39,199 bases of DNA from Nitrosopumilaceae archaeon. GTDB taxonomy: Archaea > Thermoproteota > Nitrososphaeria > Nitrososphaerales > Nitrosopumilaceae. Shown in pieces: positions 17,928 to 26,106 of the stretch; position 1 is the stretch's first letter, and the number at the start of each line of letters is the position of its first letter. The notes beneath the pieces are model-generated. The model was not told the origin of the DNA. It worked only from the letters and a program-made list of their open reading frames with translations, and ran no database searches. The stretch spans positions 1 through 39,199 of the forward strand of contig JAHELB010000011.1 in the NCBI GenBank assembly GCA_024644385.1, read 5' to 3'. A program made the position numbers and the translations under genes.

Positions 17928-18479
17928 ATGAAAGAAAAAAATCATCTAGCAAAAGATTATCTTTTTAGTTACATCAAAAATTCCGAAAAAAGATTTCAAG
18001 ATTTATTATCTCAAACAAAATTTGATAAAATAATTAATGAAATTTTGGAAAATTGTTACGATAAAGTTTCACTGATGGAAAACAAAGAAGAAAGTCTAGG
18101 TGTTTTTGCTACTGGAATATTGCACTATATGCTTACTAGCGCCATGATTACAAGTCAAAGAAAAATAGAGCATAAAAACATAAAAATAGATATCGCAATT
18201 CCTGATTTAAAAACATTAGAGAATGATCCCAAAAAAACTTTGATCATTTGTATACCAAAAACAATAGAAAAAAATTATATAAAAAAAAAATTAACCCAAT
18301 TACAACAGGTTCAGCCAGAAAAACAAAACATATGGTTTGTTTTAACTCATGACGTAAAGTTAGGATGTAAAACATATGTTATCAAAAGAGAAAATTCGAC
18401 ATTTTCAAAAATTATTTACGATATTGGTAATTTTGTAAATTTACAAGGGTCCAACAAATTGAAAATTTTACGAGTTTAA
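17928..18479 (+). CDS. Hypothetical protein (183 aa)
   Basis: ATG 17928 is three bases after the HMG-CoA synthase stop, so the gene is probably cotranscribed with it. The protein is lysine-rich and soluble. It has a helical N-terminal half (~1-85) and an alpha/beta C-terminal half with alternating strands: IKIDIAIPDL, TLIICIPKT, NIWFVLTHDV. The pattern I-D-x-A-I-P-D followed by a strand with I-C-I-P-K vaguely recalls nuclease-fold cores, but catalytic residues cannot be assigned. It converges on bioD only three bases away. Function unknown. Confidence 0.7.
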   Translation: MKEKNHLAKDYLFSYIKNSEKRFQDLLSQTKFDKIINEILENCYDKVSLMENKEESLGVFATGILHYMLTSAMITSQRKIEHKNIKIDIAIPDLKTLENDPKKTLIICIPKTIEKNYIKKKLTQLQQVQPEKQNIWFVLTHDVKLGCKTYVIKRENSTFSKIIYDIGNFVNLQGSNKLKILRV

Positions 18480-18482
18480 GAA

Positions 18483-19169
18483 TTATTTTATTATTAAATT
18501 CATTTTTACATTTTTTTTGAAATTTTTGTACAGAGAATTATCACTAAGGTTTTCTATAAAAGGGATTGTACCTAAAATAGGAAGACCGGTTAGGGCTGGA
18601 ATGTCCCTTTTTAGAGTTTTTAATGGATATCCACCCACATCAAAATTATTAATTATTATTCCCTTGACAGGAATTTTTTTCTTTGTGCACATTTCGTAGG
18701 TCATGAAAGTGTGATTAAGGGCTCCAACTCTTGAGCGGGTCACTATGATGGTAGATAATCCCATGTCTTTTATTAAATCTGCAACAAAATAATTTTTTAA
18801 AATAGGAGTCATGATTCCACCCATACCTTCCACAAGCACCAAAGAATGGTTTTTTGATAATTTTTTAAAACTAGCCAATACTTTCCTAACTTTAACTTTA
18901 ACTTTCAATTCTTTTGAAGCAGTGTAGGGAGATGCCTCCAATTTGAAAAATTGAGGATTCAATAAGTTTTCTGGATCCGAAACTTGTGCAGCTCGAGATA
19001 AAATTTCCACATCTTCAGATTTGAAGCCTTTTTTTTGTGGAACGCCAGCCGCAAATGGCTTCATAATCCCTACATCCACTCCCATTTTACGCAAAGTAAC
19101 CGCTAGTCCAGCTGTAACGTAAGTTTTTCCAACATCAGTATCGGTTCCAGTTACGAATATGGATTTCAC
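18483..19169 (-). CDS. bioD: Dethiobiotin synthetase
   Basis: 228 aa from GTG 19169. The P-loop GTDTDVGKT (8-16) is the diagnostic BioD signature. KPFAAG (~37-42) carries a substrate/nucleotide lysine, and VEGMGGIMTP matches the family's VEGAGG motif. BioD uses ATP and CO2 to close the ureido ring of 7,8-diaminopelargonate, giving dethiobiotin. It is divergent from the rest of the biotin cluster, across a 214-bp region with a degenerate BirA-like palindrome. Length is normal. Confidence 0.93.
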   Translation of the reverse strand: MKSIFVTGTDTDVGKTYVTAGLAVTLRKMGVDVGIMKPFAAGVPQKKGFKSEDVEILSRAAQVSDPENLLNPQFFKLEASPYTASKELKVKVKVRKVLASFKKLSKNHSLVLVEGMGGIMTPILKNYFVADLIKDMGLSTIIVTRSRVGALNHTFMTYEMCTKKKIPVKGIIINNFDVGGYPLKTLKRDIPALTGLPILGTIPFIENLSDNSLYKNFKKNVKMNLIIK

Positions 19170-19193
19170 AGATTATTCTTAAAGGGAATTGTT

Positions 19194-19222
19194 GATTAAC
19201 CTTTCATTTTCAATGGTTGATA
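19194..19222. promoter_or_regulatory. Degenerate BirA-like inverted repeat upstream of bioD
   Basis: GATTAACC (19194-19201) and GGTTGATA (19215-19222) form an imperfect inverted repeat with 13 bases between the CC and GG. It resembles the clearer GTTAACC-N14-GGTTAAC box upstream of bioB. It lies 25-53 bp upstream of the bioD start, between divergent genes. Spacing is one base short and the arms are imperfect, so this is tentative. Confidence 0.35.
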
Positions 19223-19383
19223 AAAAATTTAAATTGGAAAAACGATCATTCGAAAAACTAAAGGTTGTTTCAGGTTTAGTCTTAATTTAAAAAGACAATC
19301 TTTCTGGGGCGTACAAAAAGGTCCTATATGCTAGATTGGAAATTTAGGGATTGACCTATAAAGGAAAGGAAAAGAAGAAGGTT

Positions 19384-19695
19384 ATGATTACAGTGAATTG
19401 TAAAGATGTTTTACCCATTCAGCACCAAATATTGGTTTACGTTGCTGATAGTGTTGGTGCAATCCCAGCAATAAAACACGATGAATTTATTTTATCTTCA
19501 ATTGAAAACGATGAAAAAATTGATAGTATGGAGGTGAGAAAATCAATTCAAGAATATCTCGACTCTATTGGGGAAGGAAGTAATTTTACAGTAATTCCTG
19601 ATTCCGTTAAACTTTACATCAAATCAATTAATGGAAAAAAAATTAACAAAATTACCCCTCCTGTAAAAACTGTAAAAACTTGTTGTGGTTTTTAA
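19384..19695 (+). CDS. Hypothetical protein (103 aa) in the biotin cluster, ending in Cys-Cys-Gly-Phe
   Basis: ATG 19384 is preferred (GAAGG directly upstream); an in-frame TTG at 19351 would add a lysine-rich dozen residues. The protein is a small alpha/beta domain with strands MITVNCKD, ILVYVADS and VKLYIKSINGKKI. Its C-terminal tail TPPVKTVKTCCGF has adjacent cysteines next to the last two residues. It lies between bioD (divergent) and bioA (same direction, 110 bp away), so a biotin-related or sulfur/metal-handling role is possible but unproven. No known family was recognised. Confidence 0.7.
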   Translation: MITVNCKDVLPIQHQILVYVADSVGAIPAIKHDEFILSSIENDEKIDSMEVRKSIQEYLDSIGEGSNFTVIPDSVKLYIKSINGKKINKITPPVKTVKTCCGF

Positions 19696-19805
19696 AAAAT
19701 TTAAAGATTAAAAATTTTATAAAATAATATTAAAACAGAATTGTTAGGTAGGAGTGTCTTTCGTATAATTATTAAGCTTAATCGATTTAAAAAAATTACT
19801 TGAGA

Positions 19806-21122
19806 ATGAATAGTTTTATCTGGCATCCAAATACTCAAATGAAAGAATGGGAAACTTTTGATAAAATTACCCATGCTAAAGGTGTGTGGCTATTTGATTC
19901 AAAAGGTAACAAAATGCTTGATGCTGTTGCTTCTATGTGGTGCAATGTATGGGGGCATTCCAAGAAAGACCTGATAAAAGCAATCGTGAAACAAAGTCAA
20001 AAACTACAACACTCTTCAATGTTTAATCTTACAAATGCACCTGCAGAAAACCTAGCAGAAAAGTTAGTAAAAATTTCTCCGGGAATGCACAAGGTGTTTT
20101 ATTCCGATAATGGATCCTCTTCCATGGAAATTGCTATAAAATTAGCATTACAGTATTGGCAGAATGTAGGGGAAAATCAAAAATCAAGAATTGTTACTCT
20201 TGAAAACGGATATCATGGAGATACATTTGGAGCAATGTCAGTTGGATATGTTCCAGAATTTTTTGGCAAATTCAAAAAACAATTATTCCCCACAATACAA
20301 ATCCCTGCTCCAAACAAGTATAGAATTCCAAAAGGGTTCACATTTTCTGATTATGAGAATTTTTGCTTAGATAAAATAGAAAATCATTTTTCTAAAGATA
20401 ACAAGATTGCTGCTTTTGTAATGGAAAGTGGAGCTCAGGTCGCAGGAGGTGTTTTAATTTTTCCTAAAAATTTTCAAAAAAAAATTAGAAAAATTTGTAA
20501 AACCTATGATGTTTTATTTGTGCTAGACGAGATTGCAACTGGGTTTGGACGATTAGGGTCCATGGTCCAATACACAGAACAAAAAAGTACTCCGGACATT
20601 GTAGCTTTTGGAAAGATGCTAACAGGAGGTTATTTGACGATGGCTGCAACTCTTGCTAGTAAAAAAATTTATAATTCATTTTTAGGAGAATTTAATGAAA
20701 AAAGACATCTTTTTCATGGACACACATATACTGGAAACCCAATAGCTGCTGCAGTATCCCTTGAGAATTTAAAATTATATCAAAAAGAAAATTTGATTAA
20801 AAAAATCCAAAAAAAATCTAAAATTTTTGAAAAGTATTATGATGAATTTCTGAAATTTGAATCTGTAGGAGATATTCGACATAAAGGAATGCTTATGGGA
20901 ATAGAGATGGTAACGAATAAAAAAACTAAAACTCCGATTCATCCAAATAAATCAATAAATAAAATTTTCTTTGAAATTGGTAAAAAACATGGAATTTATC
21001 TTCGGACTTTGGGGAATATTGTAATGTTAGTTCCCCCCTTAGCCATATCAGAGAAAGAACTGGACTTGTTACTAAATCGGACAATTCAAACAATAAGATC
21101 TGCTCAAAAACATATTCTTTAG
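19806..21122 (+). CDS. bioA: Adenosylmethionine-8-amino-7-oxononanoate aminotransferase
   Basis: 438 aa from ATG 19806 (a TTG six bases earlier is also in frame). It is a class III PLP aminotransferase. WHPNTQMKEW at the N-terminus is the BioA hallmark. DNGSSSMEIAIKLA is the cofactor phosphate-binding region, LENGYHGDTFGAMS follows, FVLDEIATGFGRLG includes the PLP-ring Asp, and FGKMLTGGY has the Schiff-base lysine. BioA converts 8-amino-7-oxononanoate to 7,8-diaminopelargonate using S-adenosylmethionine. It precedes bioB by 75 bp, with a palindromic operator in the gap, so bioB has its own promoter. Confidence 0.93.
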   Translation: MNSFIWHPNTQMKEWETFDKITHAKGVWLFDSKGNKMLDAVASMWCNVWGHSKKDLIKAIVKQSQKLQHSSMFNLTNAPAENLAEKLVKISPGMHKVFYSDNGSSSMEIAIKLALQYWQNVGENQKSRIVTLENGYHGDTFGAMSVGYVPEFFGKFKKQLFPTIQIPAPNKYRIPKGFTFSDYENFCLDKIENHFSKDNKIAAFVMESGAQVAGGVLIFPKNFQKKIRKICKTYDVLFVLDEIATGFGRLGSMVQYTEQKSTPDIVAFGKMLTGGYLTMAATLASKKIYNSFLGEFNEKRHLFHGHTYTGNPIAAAVSLENLKLYQKENLIKKIQKKSKIFEKYYDEFLKFESVGDIRHKGMLMGIEMVTNKKTKTPIHPNKSINKIFFEIGKKHGIYLRTLGNIVMLVPPLAISEKELDLLLNRTIQTIRSAQKHIL

Positions 21123-21126
21123 GAAC

Positions 21127-21154
21127 GTTAACCTCTAAATATTTCAAGGTTAAC
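21127..21154. promoter_or_regulatory. BirA-like operator overlapping the bioB promoter
   Basis: GTTAACC-N14-GGTTAAC; the 8-bp arms GTTAACCT and AGGTTAAC are perfectly complementary with 12 bases between. The consensus I recall for BirA biotin operators in bacteria and archaea is GTAAACC-N14/15-GGTTTAC, close in arm sequence and spacing. The spacer contains TCTAAATATTTC, a plausible TATA box about 55 bp before the bioB GTG, so a bound repressor would block TBP/TFB. Confidence 0.65.
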
Positions 21155-21197
21155 CTTTCCAGAAATCTTATTTAATGTAATTTTTCTCAGAATTACT

Positions 21198-22175
21198 GTG
21201 GATGTAAACGAGTTTATCCAAGAAAGTAAAGAGAATGTTTTGTCAGGAGTCGGAATTACATCAGAAGATGCTACTAAATTGTTCAATATTCCCGAGGAGT
21301 TTCTAAGTGAGCTTGGAAGAGCTGCCAACCAGATAACTCGAGAATTTAATGGAAACAAAGTAGATGTAGAACAACTAAACAATATCAAAAAGAATTCTTG
21401 TAGTGAAGATTGTTCTTTTTGTGGTCAATCAGCATTTTTTGATACTAAGATAGAAACATACCAATTGCCCTCTCCCCAAGAAGTTGTGACTAGAGCTAAA
21501 AAAGCAAAAGATGAAGGGGCTGAATCATATTGTCTAGTTGCGGCATGGAGAGAACCATCTCCAAATGACTTTGATAAAGTTTGTCAAATTATTGAACAAG
21601 TAAATGAGCAAGTAGATATCAGTTTAGAATGTAGTTTAGGATTTTTATCAGAACCGCAAGCGAAAAAACTCAAAGAACTCCATGTTAAAAGGTATAACCA
21701 TAATTTAGAGACCGCGAAATCCAAGTTTTCTGAAATATGCACCACCCATACCTATGAAGACAGGATGAAAACGTTGCAAATTGCAAGGAATGCAGGATTG
21801 GAGCTTTGTACTGGCGGTATTATAGGATTAGGAGAAACGAGGAAACAGCGTTTAGAGTTAGTTTTAGAATTAGCTTCAATTTATCCTGAAGAAGTAACAA
21901 TCAACATTTTGGTTCCAGTACCTGGAACTCCATTGGAATTGCAAACACCGCTTGAAAAATCAGAAATTATTCGCATGTTTTCCATTATTAGATTTTTACT
22001 TCCAGAGTCTATGATAAAAATTTCTGGAGGCCGTGAAACCAATCTTGATGATTCTGGAGAAGAATTACTTCAAAGTGGGGCAAATGGCATAATCACCTCT
22101 GGATACCTCACCATGGGTGGAAATGAGGCTAAAAAAGACATTAACATGATAAAAAAAATTGGCCTTGAAATCTAG
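21198..22175 (+). CDS. bioB: Biotin synthase (radical SAM)
   Basis: 325 aa from GTG 21198. Radical-SAM [4Fe-4S] cysteines are C68, C72 and C75 (NSCSEDCSFCGQ). The [2Fe-2S] cluster that donates sulfur should be held by C112 (SYCLVAAW), C145 (LECSLGF) and C204 (LELCTGG), with the arginine in ISGGRETN. YNHNLETA and GIIGLGET are also typical. It converts dethiobiotin to biotin. The GTG start and length suit the family. bioF overlaps or closely follows, giving a bioB-bioF unit under the BirA-like box. Confidence 0.95.
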   Translation: MDVNEFIQESKENVLSGVGITSEDATKLFNIPEEFLSELGRAANQITREFNGNKVDVEQLNNIKKNSCSEDCSFCGQSAFFDTKIETYQLPSPQEVVTRAKKAKDEGAESYCLVAAWREPSPNDFDKVCQIIEQVNEQVDISLECSLGFLSEPQAKKLKELHVKRYNHNLETAKSKFSEICTTHTYEDRMKTLQIARNAGLELCTGGIIGLGETRKQRLELVLELASIYPEEVTINILVPVPGTPLELQTPLEKSEIIRMFSIIRFLLPESMIKISGGRETNLDDSGEELLQSGANGIITSGYLTMGGNEAKKDINMIKKIGLEI

Positions 22176-23295
22176 ACTCGGTTTTGTGGATTCTGAGCTT
22201 AAGCAGATAAAACAAAACCATCTTTATAGAAAATTAAGATATGGTACCATAAATGGTGCAAAAATTACCATTCAACAAAAAAATCTAATTAATTTGTGCT
22301 CTAATGATTATCTTGGAATTCCACCTTTAAGGATGAAAATAAAGCAAATGCAATCCAGTTCTCGATTAGTTTCTGGAAATGATAAATCATATCAGACTTT
22401 GGAGAAAAAGCTCGCTAGACATAAATCTCAGGAAACAAGTTTAATTTTTCCAACTGGATATATGGCAAATTTAGGTGGCATCTCTGCAATAGCAAAAGCA
22501 GGTGACCTGATTTTAAGCGATGAGTTAAACCATGCAAGTATAATTGAAGCTTGTAAACTATCCGGAGCAAAAATTTCTATTTACAAACACAATAACATGG
22601 AAGATCTTTACCGTAAATTAAAACCAAATTACAAAAACAAATTTGTAATTACCGAAGGCATTTTTAGTATGGATGGAGATTTTTCAAACCTTAAAGAGAT
22701 TACGGAAATTGCCATAAAGACTAATGCAAATACAGTCCTTGATGACGCCCATGGGGATTTTATAGAAGGATTAGACGGGAAAGGCACAGGTAATTATTTA
22801 GGGGTTTCAAAAAAAATTGATTTGTATATTAGTAGTTTAAGTAAAGGGTTAGGATCCTTTGGAGGCTATATTTCTTCTCAAAAAAATGTAATTGATTTAT
22901 GTATTAATAAATCAAAAACAATAATCTATACTTCTGCCCTCCCATCATTTTTGGTAGAATATTCTTTAAAGAGATTTGAATCAAACAGAGAGAAATATCG
23001 AAAAAAATTACATGCAAATAAAAAAGCCCTTTTAAAAGGACTAAATGAAATCGGCTATTCAATTAATTCCAAAACGCATATTATTCCAATAATAGTTGGT
23101 AACGAAAAAACTGCAATCAATTTTGGAAAATATTTATTAAAAAAAGGAGTTTTCGCTCAACCAATACGATATCCTACTGTTCCTAAAAATAAGGCAAGAT
23201 TAAGAATATCCGTCACAGCTTGGTTATCCCCTAGAGACATACAAAAATCATTAGAAGTGTTCGATTTAGCATTTAATAAATTCATGAAAAATTAA
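22159..23295 (+). CDS. bioF: 8-amino-7-oxononanoate synthase
   Basis: 378 aa from TTG 22159, overlapping bioB by 17 bp; TTG 22165 and GTG 22186 (giving MDSELKQIKQNHLYRKL) are also in frame and the last gives a typical family N-terminus. It is an alpha-oxoamine synthase with LCSNDYLGI, the PLP-stacking region SDELNHASI, LDDAHGDF (Asp/His contacts to the cofactor) and SLSKGLGSFGGY with the Schiff-base lysine. It condenses pimeloyl-CoA or -ACP with alanine. No pimelate-forming gene (bioW, bioC/H, bioI) is present in the window. Confidence 0.92.
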   Translation: MALKSRLGFVDSELKQIKQNHLYRKLRYGTINGAKITIQQKNLINLCSNDYLGIPPLRMKIKQMQSSSRLVSGNDKSYQTLEKKLARHKSQETSLIFPTGYMANLGGISAIAKAGDLILSDELNHASIIEACKLSGAKISIYKHNNMEDLYRKLKPNYKNKFVITEGIFSMDGDFSNLKEITEIAIKTNANTVLDDAHGDFIEGLDGKGTGNYLGVSKKIDLYISSLSKGLGSFGGYISSQKNVIDLCINKSKTIIYTSALPSFLVEYSLKRFESNREKYRKKLHANKKALLKGLNEIGYSINSKTHIIPIIVGNEKTAINFGKYLLKKGVFAQPIRYPTVPKNKARLRISVTAWLSPRDIQKSLEVFDLAFNKFMKN

Positions 23296-23300
23296 TTTTT

Positions 23301-23405
23301 TTATCTCATTGAATCAAATCCAAGAAAGGCAGGCGATCCCACAATCACTGCAATTGTAATGATAATTCCTAAAACAATTCCTACTAAAACAAAACGTTTG
23401 TTCAT
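23301..23405 (-). CDS. Small single-span membrane protein (34 aa)
   Basis: A minus-strand ATG at 23405 opens 34 codons ending in TAA at 23301-23303. After MNKR comes a strongly hydrophobic helix (~5-27, rich in I, V, G), then a short polar tail GFDSMR. Charge distribution (positive N-terminus) predicts an N-in anchor or uncleaved signal. It fills the gap between bioF and ccdA. No strong ribosome binding site is seen, and such a short ORF could be fortuitous, though the amphipathic pattern argues for coding. Confidence 0.5.
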   Translation of the reverse strand: MNKRFVLVGIVLGIIITIAVIVGSPAFLGFDSMR

Positions 23406-23495
23406 TATTAAAAAATAGGACTACCCAGATAAAAAGCAAGGGAGTGGGGAGTAATCTGGAAGAATCTTTTAAAGGAAAAATTGGAACTCTAAATT

Positions 23496-24227
23496 ATGGT
23501 AGAAGTTACCCTAGCCGTCGCCCTTTTGGCAGGATTAGGATCCTTTGTGGCTCCATGTATCTTACCAATGATACCAGCTTTTTTAGCATATATTTCAGGC
23601 TCAACCTTAAGTGAGTTAAATCAGAAGGGCGGATCTAAAACAATTTCCGTAAACAGGACAAAAATTATTTTAAATACGGTGTTTTTTGTTCTAGGTTTTT
23701 CATTGGTGTTTTCCACATTAGGCGTAATCATAAACAGCACTCTTGCAACGTCTTCAGGAGATCTAATAAGTGGTTTTAACCAAGTGGGCGGTATAATCAT
23801 AATTGGTTTTGGTATTTTCTTATTACTATCTTCAAAAATTAACCAGTTAAATTTTGAAAAAAAATTTATCCCAAAAAGATCTAAAACTAGTTACCCTTTA
23901 TCCTTTATTTTTGGTTTAGCATTTGCAGCAGGATGGACTCCTTGTGTTGGACCAATTTTAGGGACAATTCTTACTCTTGCAGCTACCACTCCATCAATTG
24001 CCTTTAACCTCTTATTGGTATATTCACTAGGCTTGGGGATTCCTTTTGTTTTGATAGGAGTATTTTTCTCAAGAGCTAATAAAATTATTAAGGCAATGAG
24101 TAAACATTTAAAATATTTCAACGTTGTTTTAGGTGGATTTATCATTATTTTAGGAATACTAGTATTTACAAACCAGTTGGCCTATATTGCAAATTTTCCA
24201 TTGCTAAATGAATTATTATTAGGATAA
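23496..24227 (+). CDS. ccdA: CcdA-type cytochrome c biogenesis / thiol-electron transfer membrane protein
   Basis: 243 aa with six predicted transmembrane helices. The two redox cysteines are in the standard positions: C21 in FVAPCILPMIP on helix 1 and C150 in AAGWTPCVGPILG on helix 4. CcdA (the DsbD transmembrane domain) carries electrons from cytoplasmic thioredoxin to extracytoplasmic thioredoxin-like proteins. The next gene, four bases downstream, encodes such a partner. CTTTTAAAGG near 23468 suggests a promoter with a very short leader. Confidence 0.9.
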   Translation: MVEVTLAVALLAGLGSFVAPCILPMIPAFLAYISGSTLSELNQKGGSKTISVNRTKIILNTVFFVLGFSLVFSTLGVIINSTLATSSGDLISGFNQVGGIIIIGFGIFLLLSSKINQLNFEKKFIPKRSKTSYPLSFIFGLAFAAGWTPCVGPILGTILTLAATTPSIAFNLLLVYSLGLGIPFVLIGVFFSRANKIIKAMSKHLKYFNVVLGGFIIILGILVFTNQLAYIANFPLLNELLLG

Positions 24228-24231
24228 TATA

Positions 24232-25344
24232 ATGAAATCAGAAATTAAAATTGCAGTAGTTTTTGGAATCGCAATAGTATTAACTATTGGAATAATTAGT
24301 GTCCTATTTTCCTCACTGGATTTACAAGTTGAGCAATCATTAATAAATCCAAGCCAAAGCAATCCTGGAAATTTAATTGACAAATCCAAATTCAAAAAAG
24401 CACCAGAGATTGTGGGCATTAGTCATTACCTGAACACAACCCCCGAACAATTAACCTCTGAAATCAAAGGAAAGGTGGTGCTATATGATATTTGGACTTA
24501 TAGTTGCATCAATTGTATTAGAACCCTTCCCTACATTACAGCATGGAATGATAAATATTCAGATGAGGGGTTGCTTATCATAGGAATTCATTCTCCAGAA
24601 TTTGAATTTGAAAAAGATAAAGATAATGTAGAGTTGGCAATATCCAAACATGGAATTACATATCCAGTAGTGATGGATAATGAATGGGAAACTTGGAACG
24701 CATTTGAAAATAGATACTGGCCTAGAAAATATATTGCAGATCATGAAGGATATCTTCGATATGATCATATTGGTGAAGGAGCATATCAAGAAACAGAAAA
24801 AATTATTCAACGGCTTTTAGAGGAAAGATCATTATCTCTTGGAATGCAAATAGTATCTGCTGAACCCCTTGTAGATATTGAAGAATTTGAACACACCAGT
24901 TTTAGAACTCCGGAATTATATTTTGGATATTCACTTGCTCAAGGGAGAAATCAATTAGGAAGCGCAGAAGGATTTAACCAAAATAAAATTACAACATATA
25001 ATGAACCAAATAATCTACAACTCCATAAATTTTACCCCATTGGAAAATGGTTAAACCTTGAGGATAGCATGAAATTAGAGTCAGATTCAGGTTCAATAAA
25101 AATTCTATATCATGCAAAAGAGGTAAACATTGTAACTGCAAACCAAGCAGAACTGGAAATATTCTTAGATGGTAAACCACTTGATGAGAGATATTCTGGA
25201 AAAGACATTAAATCAGGAAATAAGATCATTACTTCCGACCCTGATTTATACAACATCATAAATAGTGAAAAATCTGCAACTCATGAATTAGAAATTAAAA
25301 TCAACAAAAAAGGATTTGAGATTTTTACCTTCACCTTTGGTTAA
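24232..25344 (+). CDS. DipZ-like membrane-anchored thioredoxin-fold protein with C-terminal beta domain
   Basis: 370 aa. N-terminal anchor at ~7-26. A TlpA/ResA-like thioredoxin domain (~55-205) has the active site C92-IN-C95 within WTYSCINCIRTLP, as in mycobacterial DipZ. A C-terminal beta-rich domain (~220-370; FRTPELYFGYSL...KILYHAKEVNIV) matches the carbohydrate-binding-like domain at the end of DipZ. CcdA just upstream supplies the membrane electron relay, so the pair is a split version of the single DipZ polypeptide. Likely roles are reduction of exported disulfides or cytochrome/copper-protein maturation. Confidence 0.87.
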   Translation: MKSEIKIAVVFGIAIVLTIGIISVLFSSLDLQVEQSLINPSQSNPGNLIDKSKFKKAPEIVGISHYLNTTPEQLTSEIKGKVVLYDIWTYSCINCIRTLPYITAWNDKYSDEGLLIIGIHSPEFEFEKDKDNVELAISKHGITYPVVMDNEWETWNAFENRYWPRKYIADHEGYLRYDHIGEGAYQETEKIIQRLLEERSLSLGMQIVSAEPLVDIEEFEHTSFRTPELYFGYSLAQGRNQLGSAEGFNQNKITTYNEPNNLQLHKFYPIGKWLNLEDSMKLESDSGSIKILYHAKEVNIVTANQAELEIFLDGKPLDERYSGKDIKSGNKIITSDPDLYNIINSEKSATHELEIKINKKGFEIFTFTFG

Positions 25345-25362
25345 ACTGTACCTTTTTACCCC

Positions 25363-25378
25363 TGTAACTAGAGTTACA
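25363..25378. promoter_or_regulatory. Inverted repeat upstream of cdvB
   Basis: TGTAACT-AG-AGTTACA: two perfect 7-bp arms with a 2-bp spacer, 64-79 bp upstream of the cdvB TTG and about 20 bp upstream of a TATA-like TAGTTTAAAAC (~25397). It could be an operator for cdvB, or part of the end of the upstream gene's transcript. Confidence 0.4.
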
Positions 25379-25441
25379 CCTCAGATAGGGACAAATTAGT
25401 TTAAAACATAATTTCAAAGGAAACCTTGGAGAAATTAAAAT

Positions 25442-26095
25442 TTGATTAGTAATTCTTGGAATAAAGGTTCAGAAGAAAGCTTGTCCCAAAAAATAATGGG
25501 TAAAGTAAAACCAGATGAACCCCTAAAAAACAAAATTGAGTTCGCCCAAAGAAAGTTACAATCCCAGATTAGCAAATTAGAAGGAATTAATATAAAATTA
25601 CAAGCAAAGCATGATGTCATTTTTGAGAAAATTGTAAATGCTCAAAAATCTCATAACAACGGTTATGCAAAAGCTTATGCTGTCGAATTAACTCAATTAA
25701 GAAAAATGAAAAATATGGTAAGTGGCGCAAAACTTTCTATGGAGCAAGTTCAACTTAGGTTAGGAACTGTTTCAGAACTCGGCGATGTGGTAGTAACTTT
25801 AAGTCCGGCAATGTCACTTATCAGAGGCTTAAGTTCTTCATTAAGTGGAATTATGCCCGAAGCAAATGCTTCAATGCAAGACTTGTCACAAATATTAGGT
25901 GATGTCATGACTGGGTCATCAGTAAGTGATAACGGATTAATGGATGCAGGAATATCTGAAAATGCTGATACCATGGCTATTCTTGAAGAGGCACATTTAG
26001 TAATTGAAGGGCAAACCAAAACTTCCATTCCAGAGATTCCAGATAATCTCAAACACGAAATTATTCAAAGACGTCCAGCAGATGTTTTATTGTAA
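25442..26095 (+). CDS. cdvB: ESCRT-III-like cell division protein, CdvB family (Snf7)
   Basis: 217 aa from a TTG start, with GGAG upstream. Residues ~25-120 form the long basic helical hairpin of ESCRT-III proteins (PLKNKIEFAQRKLQSQISKLEG...), then the acidic helices with SPAMSLIRGLSSSLSGIMPEA, very typical of archaeal CdvB. SIPEIPDN (~195-202) resembles the proline-rich MIM2 motif that recruits the Vps4-like ATPase CdvC. No clear C-terminal winged helix follows the MIM2-like motif, so this may be one of the CdvB paralogues rather than the one that binds CdvA. CdvA and CdvC are not in the window. Confidence 0.88.
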   Translation: MISNSWNKGSEESLSQKIMGKVKPDEPLKNKIEFAQRKLQSQISKLEGINIKLQAKHDVIFEKIVNAQKSHNNGYAKAYAVELTQLRKMKNMVSGAKLSMEQVQLRLGTVSELGDVVVTLSPAMSLIRGLSSSLSGIMPEANASMQDLSQILGDVMTGSSVSDNGLMDAGISENADTMAILEEAHLVIEGQTKTSIPEIPDNLKHEIIQRRPADVLL

Positions 26096-26106
26096 GAAAA
26101 TATTTT

